Of a DNA stretch of 64,000 nucleotides, positions 7,578-16,522 are shown one piece after another. A model generated the notes under the pieces. The model was not told where the DNA came from, ran no database searches, and worked only from the letters and a program-made list of their open reading frames with translations. The stretch is from positions 1 to 64,000 of the forward strand of contig NZ_JARUJP010000008.1 of assembly GCF_033659955.1 (NCBI RefSeq). The letters run 5' to 3'. Positions within the stretch are counted from its first letter, which is position 1. Each line of letters opens with the position of its first letter. Origin of the DNA: Clostridium_AM tanneri (GTDB lineage: Bacteria; Bacillota; Clostridia; Clostridiales; Clostridiaceae). The position numbers and the translations under genes were made by a program.

Positions 7578-8447
7578 ATGATTATAGATAAGTTATTTGA
7601 AAGTGTGCGAGAAAAAGGGCATGTCTGTGTTGGTTTGGATACTGCTTTAGATTATATACCCAATGAATTTTTAAATAAATATACTTCAATTGAGGATGGA
7701 GTATTTGAATATAATAGAACAATAGTAGATGCTACTTTAGATGTAGCAGCCTGCTATAAAATTCAAATAGCATATTATGAAGCATTAGGGCTTGAAGGTC
7801 TAAGAGCCTATAAAAAAACTCTAGATTACTTAAAGAGTAGGAAAGGCATCGTTATAGCAGACATAAAAAGAGGAGATATAGCTAAAACAGCTGAAATGTA
7901 CGCAAAGGCACATTTTGAAGGAGACTTTGAAAGTGACTTTATAACGCTAAATCCCTATATGGGGCTTGACGGATTAGAACCATATTTACCTTATGTTAGT
8001 AATAAAGAAAAGGGGTTATTTGTCTTAGTAAGAACTTCAAATGAAGGGGCAAAGGATATACAGTATTTAGACACTAATAAAAACAAAAAGTTATATACTG
8101 TAGTCGGTGAAAAGATTCAGCAATTAGGAGATAAGTATATGGGAAGCTGCGGATTCAGCTCCTTAGGCGGAGTAGTAGGTTGTACCAATACTGAAGAGGC
8201 AATTGAGTTAAGGAATAAATTAAATAAGATGTTTTTCCTAATACCTGGTTATGGAGCTCAGGGAGGAAAAGCAGAAGATGTAGCACTCTATTTAAAAGAT
8301 GGAAATGGTGGCGTAGTTAACTCATCTAGGGGAATACTACTTGCCTATAGAGATAAGGATAATGGAGAAAGAGATTTTGGAGACTACGCAAGAAAAGAAG
8401 TTATAAGAATGAAGGATGATATACTAAAAAGTCTTACTAAGTATTAA
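7578..8447 (+). CDS. pyrF: Orotidine 5'-phosphate decarboxylase (type 2)
   Basis: Decarboxylates OMP to UMP. The catalytic block IADIKRGDIAKTA, with the Lys-Asp charged network, is near residue 90, and the phosphate-binding GYGAQGGKAED near 230. I start it at ATG 7578 (MIIDKLFESV), which has GGAG at 7563-7566; the longer reading frame from TTG 7545 adds an N-terminus without a ribosome site. At 289 residues it is the longer type 2 enzyme, as in other clostridia and mycobacteria. Confidence 0.94.
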   Translation: MIIDKLFESVREKGHVCVGLDTALDYIPNEFLNKYTSIEDGVFEYNRTIVDATLDVAACYKIQIAYYEALGLEGLRAYKKTLDYLKSRKGIVIADIKRGDIAKTAEMYAKAHFEGDFESDFITLNPYMGLDGLEPYLPYVSNKEKGLFVLVRTSNEGAKDIQYLDTNKNKKLYTVVGEKIQQLGDKYMGSCGFSSLGGVVGCTNTEEAIELRNKLNKMFFLIPGYGAQGGKAEDVALYLKDGNGGVVNSSRGILLAYRDKDNGERDFGDYARKEVIRMKDDILKSLTKY

Positions 8448-8481
8448 TAAAATCTCTCAATATAAGGGTGGATAGGAGTTT

Positions 8482-9228
8482 ATGAAGAAACTTAAGATTG
8501 ATTATATAGATGGAATAGTTTATGAAAATGTCCAAATAACTGATGGAATATATAGATTAGTAGTGAAGGGAAACTTTAACGGAAATCCAGGTCAATTTTA
8601 TATGTTAAGAAGCTGGGAAAATGAACCGCTTCTAGGTAGGCCAATAAGTATAAATGAAATTAGTGAAGAAAAGATAACATTCTTATATCAGGTTTATGGC
8701 GAAGGTACCAAACTTTTAAGTGAAGTAACAGAGGGGAATAAGATACAGTTAATGGGGCCTTTAGGAAATGGATTTGATATAGAAAAGATAAAGGGGAAAG
8801 TTGCAATTGTTACAGGAGGCATAGGAGTTGCGCCTATGTTATATGCAGCGGAGAGATTAGAGGATTGTGAAATAGACCTTTATGCTGGTTTTAGAGAAGA
8901 GACCTATGGTCTACAGGAATTTAAGAAATACGTGAAAAGCATACAGGTATCTACTGAGAATGGAAAAGAAGGACATAGGGGGTATATAACAGAAGTATTT
9001 TCCCCAGGAAATTATGATATGGTGTTATGTTGTGGACCAGAAATTATGATGAATAAAGTGGTGAAGGTCTGTAATGAAGCAAATGTAACCTCGTATGTTT
9101 CCATGGAAAAACATATGGCTTGTGGTATTGGAGCCTGCCTTGTTTGTACCTGTAAGACTAGAAATGGAAATAAGAGAACATGCAAGGATGGACCAGTATT
9201 CTTAGGAAGCGATTTAGAAATAGATTAA
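8482..9228 (+). CDS. pyrK: Dihydroorotate dehydrogenase B, electron-transfer subunit
   Basis: Passes electrons from dihydroorotate (via PyrD FMN) to NAD+. The FAD-binding motif RPISINE is at about residues 53-59, the NAD-binding GGIGVAPM near 112, and a C-terminal [2Fe-2S] site has four cysteines in CGIGACLVCTCKT and the later RTCKDG. The 248-residue length is normal. It precedes pyrD, as in most Firmicutes. Confidence 0.95.
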   Translation: MKKLKIDYIDGIVYENVQITDGIYRLVVKGNFNGNPGQFYMLRSWENEPLLGRPISINEISEEKITFLYQVYGEGTKLLSEVTEGNKIQLMGPLGNGFDIEKIKGKVAIVTGGIGVAPMLYAAERLEDCEIDLYAGFREETYGLQEFKKYVKSIQVSTENGKEGHRGYITEVFSPGNYDMVLCCGPEIMMNKVVKVCNEANVTSYVSMEKHMACGIGACLVCTCKTRNGNKRTCKDGPVFLGSDLEID

Positions 9229-9299
9229 TATTTTATATTAAAGTTTGATAATTATAGAATTATTTTCATTATTCAGCACATAAGAAGGAGGCATATTTA

Positions 9300-10196
9300 A
9301 TGCTTGAAGTTGATATATGTGGTGTAAAGTTTAAAAATCCAGTTATTGCTGCTTCTGGCACATTTGGATTTGGACAAGAGTACAGGGAGTTATATGACGT
9401 ATCTAAGCTTGGGGGAATAAGCTCAAAGGGACTTACTTTAAATCCAAAGGAAGGAAATGAGGGCATTAGAGTTTACGAAACAAGAGGTGGAATGTTAAAT
9501 AGCGTAGGACTTCAAAACCCAGGGATAGACTATTTTATACAAAATGAACTCCCAAAAATGAAGGAACTGGATACTGTTGTTATAGCCAACTTAGGTGGAG
9601 GAACTATTGAGGATTACATAAAAGGGGCAGAAAAGTTAAGTTCTTCAGAGGTTGATGTAATAGAGCTTAATATATCTTGTCCAAATGTAAAATCAGGAGG
9701 GGTAGCCTTTGGAATAAAATCTGAAGTTGCCTATAAAGTTACAGAAGAAGTAAAGAAGTTTTGTAGGAAGCCGCTAATTGTTAAGTTATCACCTAATGCG
9801 GAGGATATTGTAGATATGGCTTATAGCTGTTGCGAGGCAGGAGCAGATGGAATATCTCTTATAAACACTTTTAAGGGAATGGCCATAGATATAAAAAGAA
9901 GACAACCTATATTTAATAATATAACAGCAGGACTTTCAGGGCCTGCAATAAAACCTATTGCACTTAGAATGGTTTATGAAGTATCAAGGGTTGTAAATAT
10001 TCCCGTAATAGGTCTAGGGGGAATATGTTCTTGGCAGGATGCAATAGAATTTATAATGGCAGGTGCCCATGCAGTTCAAGTTGGTACTGCAAACTTTATT
10101 AAGCCAGACATATGTGTAGATATAATCCAGGGAATAGAGAGATACATGGAAAAGGAAGGCATAAGCAACATAAGTGAGATTAAAGGGATAATTTAA
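9300..10196 (+). CDS. pyrD: Dihydroorotate dehydrogenase B, catalytic subunit
   Basis: A FMN-dependent TIM barrel oxidising dihydroorotate to orotate. It is the class 1B form, shown by the catalytic cysteine in NISCPNVK near residue 126 and by the adjacent pyrK. FMN phosphate binding is supplied by GLGGI and the GTANF segment near the C-terminus. The start has AGAAGGAGGCA upstream. The 298-residue length fits the family. Confidence 0.96.
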   Translation: MLEVDICGVKFKNPVIAASGTFGFGQEYRELYDVSKLGGISSKGLTLNPKEGNEGIRVYETRGGMLNSVGLQNPGIDYFIQNELPKMKELDTVVIANLGGGTIEDYIKGAEKLSSSEVDVIELNISCPNVKSGGVAFGIKSEVAYKVTEEVKKFCRKPLIVKLSPNAEDIVDMAYSCCEAGADGISLINTFKGMAIDIKRRQPIFNNITAGLSGPAIKPIALRMVYEVSRVVNIPVIGLGGICSWQDAIEFIMAGAHAVQVGTANFIKPDICVDIIQGIERYMEKEGISNISEIKGII

Positions 10197-10276
10197 GTTA
10201 ACTTATACACTTTTAGTAGAAATACAAGGAAAAGGACTAAATAAGTCGTTAACTGAAAAATTCGGAGGTAAGTATT

Positions 10277-10858
10277 ATGGAAAATAATCAAAAGTTTATT
10301 ATAGATATTTTTAAAGAATGTGAGGCATTATTAGAAGGTCACTTTCTACTGTCCTCAGGAAGACACAGCGATATGTACTGCCAATGTGCAAAGCTTTTAC
10401 AGTATCCTGATAAGGCTGAAAAAGTTTTAAATATAGTTGCACAAAAGCTTAAAAATATAGATTTTGACATAATAGTTGGCCCTGCTATGGGTGGGGTAGT
10501 TGTTTCCTATGAATTAGCAAGACAAACAGGAAAGCCTGGAATATTTGCTGAAAGACAGGATAACATAATGACTATAAGAAGAGGTTTTGAAATTAAAAAA
10601 GGACAAAAGGTTATAATATCAGAGGATGTTATAACTACAGGAAAGTCTTCTCTAGAGGTTGCTAAGGTTATAGAAGCTCAGGGAGGAGAAGTAGTTGGAA
10701 TCTGTTGTTTGGTTGATAGAAGAGGAGAGGGAAATGAACTTCCTTATCCTGTATATGATGCAATGAAGCTTCATATAAAAAGCTATGACAAAGAAGATTG
10801 TCCTCTATGTAAAGAGGGAATACCATACGTTAAGCCAGGCAGCAGAAAAATTAATTAA
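10277..10858 (+). CDS. pyrE: Orotate phosphoribosyltransferase
   Basis: Forms OMP from orotate and PRPP. The PRPP loop ISEDVITTGKSS is near residues 114-125, and GPAMGGVV forms the pyrophosphate loop near 71. The 193-residue length is normal for the clostridial type. The C-terminus has an extra CPLC pair seen in related clostridial enzymes. It ends the operon. The carbamoyl-phosphate synthase genes are not in this cluster. Confidence 0.95.
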   Translation: MENNQKFIIDIFKECEALLEGHFLLSSGRHSDMYCQCAKLLQYPDKAEKVLNIVAQKLKNIDFDIIVGPAMGGVVVSYELARQTGKPGIFAERQDNIMTIRRGFEIKKGQKVIISEDVITTGKSSLEVAKVIEAQGGEVVGICCLVDRRGEGNELPYPVYDAMKLHIKSYDKEDCPLCKEGIPYVKPGSRKIN

Positions 10859-10908
10859 TGTTAGCTACAAATTTTATATAGATTTATAGCTGAGTATTTT
10901 TCTTAAAG

Positions 10909-10961
10909 TTTTATTTGTGTTTTATTTGTGTTTTATTTGTATTTTATTTTATTTTTATTTT
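10909..10961 (+). repeat. Short tandem repeat, 11-base unit TTTTATTTGTG
   Basis: Three head-to-tail copies at 10909-10919, 10920-10930 and 10931-10941 decay into a T-rich tail up to the terminator. It looks like slippage-generated low-complexity DNA in the trailer of the pyr transcript. The rest of the gap (10995-11202) shows only AT-rich DNA with a TATAAT-like box. Confidence 0.7.
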
Positions 10962-10962
10962 G

Positions 10963-10994
10963 GTCTCAAGTCTTAGGACTTGAGACATTTTTTT
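10963..10994 (+). terminator. Terminator of the pyr operon
   Basis: A perfect 10-bp stem GTCTCAAGTC/GACTTGAGAC with a four-base loop, then ATTTTTTT. Confidence 0.95.
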
Positions 10995-11202
10995 ATGTTT
11001 TTGAAATAACAACTTTTACTTAATCACTAAATGAGTAAAAAGCTGAATTTAGAAAAATTTATTATTATTTTTCATTTTTTTGAGTTATAATAAATAATGA
11101 ATTATTGGAAATAGTGTTAATATAGAGAAGTTAGAGAAGTAAATTCTTATATAGAACTTATGTTGAATTAATATATTTAAATGTATATAGGAGGAATTAG
11201 TT

Positions 11203-11997
11203 GTGGTGAAGCCAAGTATATTTAGTAAAGATTATGAAAAGCAGATGAAAAGAAGGAAAAGAAGAATAGTTTTTATAGGCTGTCTATCTATTATTATAAT
11301 TGTTTTTGCTGTTATGTCTGTGAAGGGCATATTTGAAGAGGTAAGAAAAGATATGACAAAGAACTTAACCACAACGGATAAAAAGGATGTAAAAACTATA
11401 GACCCTAAGAATTCCGAAAAGGAAGAGCCTAAAAAAACAGAGACAAAGGAAAATGGTAAAGATAAGAAGCCAGAGGGCTATGATATACACCTAAGTGATG
11501 GGAAGACTATAACTGCAGTATATGAGGTTAAAGATAATAACAAGCTATTTAAAGAAATAGCACCAGCAGAGAATAATGTTAGTTACAGTATGAGTCCCTC
11601 AAAACAAAGCATGGTTGTGTTCGATAACAAGGTTCAAAGTATTATTTTAATAGATGTAAATGGTAATAAGCAGGATGTAACGAATCCACAATATACTTCA
11701 ACTAGTGGAACGGTAATATCAAAGGATTCTCAGTTATCTAGTCAACCAGATTACATTTGGTGTTCTTCGCCCAAATTCATAGACGAAGATAACATTGCAT
11801 ATATAAGTCAACTGCCTTGGTTAGGAAAGACTACTAAATATATTTGGATTGAAAATTTAAAGGATAAAAGTCATATTCTTGTACAGGGGATAGAGGGCGA
11901 GGATATCACTCTAGGTGATTTGACAGATAAGGGAGTAACAGTTACTTCAGATGGGAGAACAGTTTTCTTAGATGCATCTGGGAATATAAGTGAATAA
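11203..11997 (+). CDS. Hypothetical membrane-anchored protein
   Basis: I do not recognise a named family. The 264-residue product has a basic N-terminus (KRRKRR near 17-22), one membrane segment (about 24-43, IVFIGCLSIIIIVFAVMSV), a lysine/glutamate/threonine-rich linker (about 60-95) and a soluble extracellular part. That part has short beta-rich segments (SYSMSPSKQSMVVFDN, IILIDVNGNKQDV, TVTSDGRTVFLDASGN) reminiscent of a beta-propeller blade. The GTG start follows AGGAGGAA at six bases. It ends 33 bases before the TIM-barrel gene and is probably co-transcribed with it. No catalytic motif is visible. Confidence 0.75.
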   Translation: MVKPSIFSKDYEKQMKRRKRRIVFIGCLSIIIIVFAVMSVKGIFEEVRKDMTKNLTTTDKKDVKTIDPKNSEKEEPKKTETKENGKDKKPEGYDIHLSDGKTITAVYEVKDNNKLFKEIAPAENNVSYSMSPSKQSMVVFDNKVQSIILIDVNGNKQDVTNPQYTSTSGTVISKDSQLSSQPDYIWCSSPKFIDEDNIAYISQLPWLGKTTKYIWIENLKDKSHILVQGIEGEDITLGDLTDKGVTVTSDGRTVFLDASGNISE

Positions 11998-12030
11998 ATG
12001 ACTAAATATTTAGGGGACTTGGAGGATTTA

Positions 12031-12819
12031 ATGGAGATAGGTTTATCATCAGCTAGTTTTTATCCCAATGTTAAAACTGAAGATAGTATACATTTAATGA
12101 AGGACTTAGGTTTTCATTGTGGGGAAATATTTTTAAATAGTCCTAGTGAGTATGAAGAGGACTTTATAAAGCAGCTTTTGCAAGAAAAGAATGAACAAAA
12201 TTTTAATATTCATTCTGTACATGGATTTTCATCTTCTTTTGAACCTTACCTCTTTGATAGTTATAAAAGAAGGCGAGATGACATGTTTATATACTTTAAG
12301 AAGATATGTAAGGCAGCAAGGCTTTTAGGTGCAGAATGTTATACCTTCCACGGCATGAGACTGCAAAAGTTTGATTTCATAAATAAGGAGTTTATATCAG
12401 AAGTATATAATAAGCTAGTATACACTGCTAACGAGGAAGGAATTAAGCTTGCACAGGAAAATGTTTCTTGGTGCATGTCTTCAGAATTAGATTTTTTATA
12501 TAGGATAAAAGAAAGTTGTAAGTATCCGATTCATTTTACTTTAGATATAAAGCAGGCATATAAAGCAGGTAATAATCCTGAAAAATACCTAGAAATTATG
12601 GGGGGGAATTTGATTAATTTCCACATAAATGATAGGGATAAAGATAACATTTGTTTATTGCCTGGAAAAGGGGATGTAGATTACAAAAAAATCTGTTGTA
12701 AATTAAAGGAAATAGGTTATAATAGAGTAGGAATTATTGAGGTTTACAGCGATAATTACTCTAGTTATGATGAGCTAATTTCGGCGAAAAATTTTTTGCA
12801 TCAATCCATTATAAAATAA
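12031..12819 (+). CDS. Sugar phosphate isomerase/epimerase family TIM-barrel protein
   Basis: A 262-residue AP-endonuclease-2-like (xylose-isomerase-like) barrel. Candidate metal ligands are the glutamate in GEIFLNSP, the histidines in HSVHGF and TFHGMRL, the glutamate in AQENVSW, DIKQAYKAG, FHINDRD and the C-terminal IIEVYSD. The substrate cannot be told from sequence. I choose ATG 12031, which follows GGAGG at five bases; the ATG at 11998 touches the upstream stop codon and has no ribosome site of its own. It is probably the second gene of a two-gene operon with the membrane protein upstream. Confidence 0.82.
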   Translation: MEIGLSSASFYPNVKTEDSIHLMKDLGFHCGEIFLNSPSEYEEDFIKQLLQEKNEQNFNIHSVHGFSSSFEPYLFDSYKRRRDDMFIYFKKICKAARLLGAECYTFHGMRLQKFDFINKEFISEVYNKLVYTANEEGIKLAQENVSWCMSSELDFLYRIKESCKYPIHFTLDIKQAYKAGNNPEKYLEIMGGNLINFHINDRDKDNICLLPGKGDVDYKKICCKLKEIGYNRVGIIEVYSDNYSSYDELISAKNFLHQSIIK

Positions 12820-12951
12820 AAAAATAATTGTAAAAATTATGTTTTTTGGTATATAATTATTAATACAGAAATTTTAATTTACACTGAAAAAAGCCGCATA
12901 TACTAAAAATTGTATAAGATTAAGTAGCATATGTTAATACTTTTAAATATA

Positions 12952-12960
12952 TGTTATAAT
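12952..12960 (+). promoter_or_regulatory. Extended -10 promoter upstream of tig
   Basis: TGTTATAAT is an extended -10 element that would start transcription about 36 bases before tig. A second candidate, TTGTAA with an 18-base spacer and TATAAT (12828-12857), lies further upstream. Confidence 0.5.
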
Positions 12961-13002
12961 AATATGGTTAACATAAGCACGGACGATTAGGAGGAAAGTA
13001 TA

Positions 13003-14295
13003 ATGAACACTAAAATGGAAAAAATAGAAAATAATATTGTTAAACTAGAAATAACAGTAGGATCAGACAAATTCAATGAGGCTATGAAAAAGGCCTTCGC
13101 TAAGAATGGAAAACAATTCAATATACCAGGCTTTAGAAAAGGTAAAGCCCCAATGAACATAATAAAGAAATACTATGGTGAAGGAGTATTTTACGAAGAT
13201 GCCATAAATTTCTGCTGCGATGATACATATCCAGAAGCATTAAAAGAACATAACATAAAACCAGTTGATTATCCTCAAATTGACATAGTTGAAGTAGGAG
13301 AGGGTAAGGACTTTGTTTATACTGCCACAGTTACAGTTCTTCCAGAAGTGCAACTAGGAGAATATAAAGCTGTAGAAGTAAAGAAACCTGTATATGAAGT
13401 AAAAGATGAAGAAATAGAAAATGAATTAAAAGCAATGCAAGAAAAGAATGCAAGAGTGGAAACCAAGGAAGAAGGAAGCATAGAAAAAGGCGACATGGCA
13501 GTAATAGATTTTAAAGGTTTTGTTGGCGATGTAGCTTTCGAAGGCGGAGAAGGAACTGACTATCAATTAGAAATAGGATCAGGTACTTTCATAGATAACT
13601 TTGAAGATCAATTAGTAGGTTTAAATAAAGGTGACGAAAAAGACGTTGTAGTTACTTTCCCACAAGAATATGGTAGAGAAGACTTAAACGGCAAAGAAGC
13701 TGTGTTCAAAGTTGCTGTTAAGGATATAAAGAAAAAAGAATTACCAACATTAGATGATGAGTTTGCTAAAGAAGTTTCAGAATTTGATACTTTAGAAGAA
13801 TTAAAAGCTGATATGAAAAAGAAGATGGAAGAAGCAAATGAATTAAAAGCAAAGAGAGAATATGAAGAAGCAGTTGTTGATGCAGTTTCTTCAAATGCAA
13901 AAATTGATATCCCAGCTGTTATGATAGACAAAGAAATAGATAATATGCTTAAGGATTTAGAAATGAGATTACAATATCAAGGATTAGACCTAAAAACATA
14001 TTATCAATACACAAATAACACTGAGGAAAAAGTTAGAGATTACATGAAAGAAACAGCTGAAAAGAGAGTAAGAACAGATTTAGTACTTGAAGAAATAGCT
14101 AAGGTAGAAAATATAGATGCTTCTGAAGAAGAGCTCTTAGCTAAGGCTACAGAAATGGCTAAACAATATGGAAGTAAGGATCTTGAAAAGACTGCTAAGT
14201 TAGTTCTTGAATCCCAAAAGAATTACTTAAAGCTAGATGTAGTTAATGAAAAAGTAATAAAAATGTTAGTGGATAATAGCAAAGCAACAGCATAG
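13003..14295 (+). CDS. tig: Trigger factor, ribosome-associated chaperone and peptidyl-prolyl isomerase
   Basis: A 430-residue protein. The ribosome-docking signature, close to GFRKGKAP, is at about residues 44-51. The FKBP-type isomerase domain follows from about 150 (DMAVIDFKGFVGD), and the helical chaperone arms run to the end. It binds nascent chains at the ribosomal exit. It stands just upstream of clpP and clpX, a conserved order in Firmicutes. A hairpin after its stop probably separates it from clpP. Confidence 0.97.
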   Translation: MNTKMEKIENNIVKLEITVGSDKFNEAMKKAFAKNGKQFNIPGFRKGKAPMNIIKKYYGEGVFYEDAINFCCDDTYPEALKEHNIKPVDYPQIDIVEVGEGKDFVYTATVTVLPEVQLGEYKAVEVKKPVYEVKDEEIENELKAMQEKNARVETKEEGSIEKGDMAVIDFKGFVGDVAFEGGEGTDYQLEIGSGTFIDNFEDQLVGLNKGDEKDVVVTFPQEYGREDLNGKEAVFKVAVKDIKKKELPTLDDEFAKEVSEFDTLEELKADMKKKMEEANELKAKREYEEAVVDAVSSNAKIDIPAVMIDKEIDNMLKDLEMRLQYQGLDLKTYYQYTNNTEEKVRDYMKETAEKRVRTDLVLEEIAKVENIDASEEELLAKATEMAKQYGSKDLEKTAKLVLESQKNYLKLDVVNEKVIKMLVDNSKATA

Positions 14296-14308
14296 AATAT
14301 ATTAAGGG

Positions 14309-14342
14309 TTAATTGCCAGGAGTTTTTCTGGCAATTAATTTT
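14309..14342 (+). terminator. Terminator after tig
   Basis: An 11-bp stem TTAATTGCCAG/CTGGCAATTAA with an eight-base loop is followed by a short T-run. Confidence 0.8.
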
Positions 14343-14446
14343 AAAATTAATACTTTATTGGGTTTTCATCCTTATATAGGTTGATATAAATAATTTTCAA
14401 ATGGGTAAAATCACTTATGTGATCATAAAAAGGAGGAGAGAGATTT

Positions 14447-15031
14447 ATGAGTTTAGTACCAGTAGTCGTTGAACAAACTAACAGGGGAGAGAGATCCTAT
14501 GATATTTATTCTAGACTTTTAAAGGATAGAATAGTAATGTTAGGCGAGGAAGTTAACGATGTTACTGCGAGTCTTGTAGTAGCTCAGCTGTTATTTTTAG
14601 AGGCAGAGGATCCAGATAAGGATATATATTTATACATAAATAGCCCAGGAGGATCTATAACATCTGGAATGGCAATTTATGATACAATGCAGTATATTAA
14701 GCCAGATGTATCAACTATATGCATAGGCATGGCTGCTTCTATGGGTGCATTTTTACTTGCAGCAGGTGCAAAAGGAAAGAGATTTGCTCTTCCAAATGCA
14801 GAAATAATGATACATCAACCACTTGGTGGATTCCAAGGCCAGGCAACAGATATTGGAATCCATGCAGAAAGAATACTAAAAATAAAGAAAAACTTAAATA
14901 CTATATTAAGTGAAAGAACAGGGCAACCAATGGAAGTAATTGAGAAAGATACAGATAGAGATAACTTTATGTCAGCAGAGGAAGCTAAAAACTATGGTTT
15001 AATTGATGAAGTTGTCATAAAAAAGAAATAA
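14447..15031 (+). CDS. clpP: ATP-dependent Clp protease proteolytic subunit
   Basis: A 194-residue serine protease forming the tetradecameric ClpP barrel. The catalytic triad is Ser98 (GMAASMGAF), His123 (MIHQPLGG) and Asp172 (DTDRDNF). The oxyanion segment SPGGSITSG is at 66-74. The start follows AGGAGGAG. It lies 19 bases before its partner clpX, so a joint transcript is likely. Confidence 0.98.
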   Translation: MSLVPVVVEQTNRGERSYDIYSRLLKDRIVMLGEEVNDVTASLVVAQLLFLEAEDPDKDIYLYINSPGGSITSGMAIYDTMQYIKPDVSTICIGMAASMGAFLLAAGAKGKRFALPNAEIMIHQPLGGFQGQATDIGIHAERILKIKKNLNTILSERTGQPMEVIEKDTDRDNFMSAEEAKNYGLIDEVVIKKK

Positions 15032-15050
15032 CCTTTAGAGAGGTGTAAAG

Positions 15051-16340
15051 ATGGCCAAAATTGATGAAAAAAAACAATTAAAATGTTCATTCTGCGGCAA
15101 AACTCAGGATCAGGTTAGAAGACTTATAGCAGGGCCAGGTGTGTATATTTGTGATGAATGTATAGAACTTTGTTCTGAAATAATTACTGATGAATTTGAA
15201 GAAGATGTTCAGGTAGATATGAGTTCTCTTCCAAAGCCTATGGAGATAAAAACTTATCTCGACCAATATGTAATAGGTCAAGATGGAGCAAAGAAATCCC
15301 TAGCTGTAGCAGTTTATAATCATTACAAAAGAATTAATTCTAATGCCAATAGTGATGATGTAGAGCTGCAAAAGAGTAATATTCTTTTACTTGGTCCAAC
15401 TGGATCAGGAAAGACTTTATTAGCTCAAACTTTAGCTAAATTCTTAAATGTTCCATTCGCTATTGCAGATGCTACAACTCTTACTGAAGCAGGCTATGTT
15501 GGAGAAGATGTTGAAAATATACTTTTAAAATTAATACAAAATGCTGATTACGATATAGAAAGAGCTGAAAGAGGAATAGTATATATAGATGAGATTGATA
15601 AAATAGCTAGAAAATCAGAAAATCCATCTATAACAAGAGATGTATCTGGAGAAGGTGTTCAGCAAGCATTGTTAAAAATACTTGAAGGTACAGTAGCTTC
15701 AGTGCCACCTCAAGGTGGAAGAAAACATCCTCATCAAGAGTTCATACAAATAAATACAAGTAATATACTATTTATTTGTGGTGGTGCTTTTGATGGAATA
15801 GATAAAATAATAGAAAGTAGAACAAGAATAAGTACTTTAGGATTTGGGGCTGAAATTCAGTCTAAAAAAGAAAAAGATGTAGGTAGGCTTTTAAAGGATA
15901 TAATGCCTGGAGATCTTTTGAAGTTTGGTCTTATTCCTGAGTTTGTTGGAAGACTTCCTATAGTAGTTACTCTTGAGGCTTTAGATAGAAAAGCACTTAT
16001 AAGCATATTAAAGGAGCCAAAAAACGCCCTTGTAAAACAATACAAAAAACTTTTCGAAATTGATAATGTTGAACTTGACTTCTCAGAGGAAGCGCTAGAA
16101 GCTATAGCTGATGAGGCATTAAAAAGAAATACAGGTGCAAGAGGACTTAGAGCAATTATTGAAGATACTATGAAAGATATTATGTTCGAAATTCCTTCAA
16201 GAGAAGAAATAGCTAAAGTAGTTGTAAATAAAGAAACAATTACTACAAAGGAACCAGAGCTTATTAAGGCTGAAGGTGAAAAGAGAACACCTATAAAAGT
16301 AAAAAAGTCTAGAGCTAGAAAAGGCTCAGAATCAGCATAG
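15051..16340 (+). CDS. clpX: ATP-dependent Clp protease ATP-binding subunit ClpX
   Basis: A 429-residue AAA+ unfoldase. The N-terminal zinc-binding domain has Cys12, Cys15, Cys34 and Cys37. Walker A is GPTGSGKT near residue 117, Walker B is VYIDEIDKI, and the ClpP-docking loop reads LGFG in place of the common IGFG. The C-terminal small domain contains RNTGARGLRAI with the sensor-2 arginine. It recognises tagged substrates and feeds them to ClpP. Confidence 0.98.
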   Translation: MAKIDEKKQLKCSFCGKTQDQVRRLIAGPGVYICDECIELCSEIITDEFEEDVQVDMSSLPKPMEIKTYLDQYVIGQDGAKKSLAVAVYNHYKRINSNANSDDVELQKSNILLLGPTGSGKTLLAQTLAKFLNVPFAIADATTLTEAGYVGEDVENILLKLIQNADYDIERAERGIVYIDEIDKIARKSENPSITRDVSGEGVQQALLKILEGTVASVPPQGGRKHPHQEFIQINTSNILFICGGAFDGIDKIIESRTRISTLGFGAEIQSKKEKDVGRLLKDIMPGDLLKFGLIPEFVGRLPIVVTLEALDRKALISILKEPKNALVKQYKKLFEIDNVELDFSEEALEAIADEALKRNTGARGLRAIIEDTMKDIMFEIPSREEIAKVVVNKETITTKEPELIKAEGEKRTPIKVKKSRARKGSESA

Positions 16341-16344
16341 AAAA

Positions 16345-16374
16345 AAGGGTACCGGGAAATCGGTACTCTTTTTT
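16345..16374 (+). terminator. Terminator after clpX
   Basis: A ten-base-pair stem AAGGGTACCG/CGGTACTCTT with one G-U pair, followed by a T-run. A degenerate stretch of TTAAT-rich repeats (about 16408-16438) separates it from lonB. Confidence 0.88.
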
Positions 16375-16522
16375 GCACTTTAATATGAAAATAATTACTG
16401 ATGCTTAGCCTTAATCCTTAATTCCTAATTCTTAATTGATAACTGGAATATGTTGCCCAGAAGATGTGCATAATACTAAACAGATAAGTAATAAAGGGAA
16501 TTTTGGAGGGAGGTTTTCAAGC

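Noticed and set aside
15857..16378. 173-codon minus-strand reading frame antisense to clpX
   Set aside because: A shadow of clpX codon bias; it covers the terminator, shows no protein-like motif and has no ribosome site.
16436..16522. N-terminal extension of LonB
   Set aside because: No ribosome site before it, and the sequence overlaps repeat-like DNA; GGAGGGAGG supports ATG 16523.
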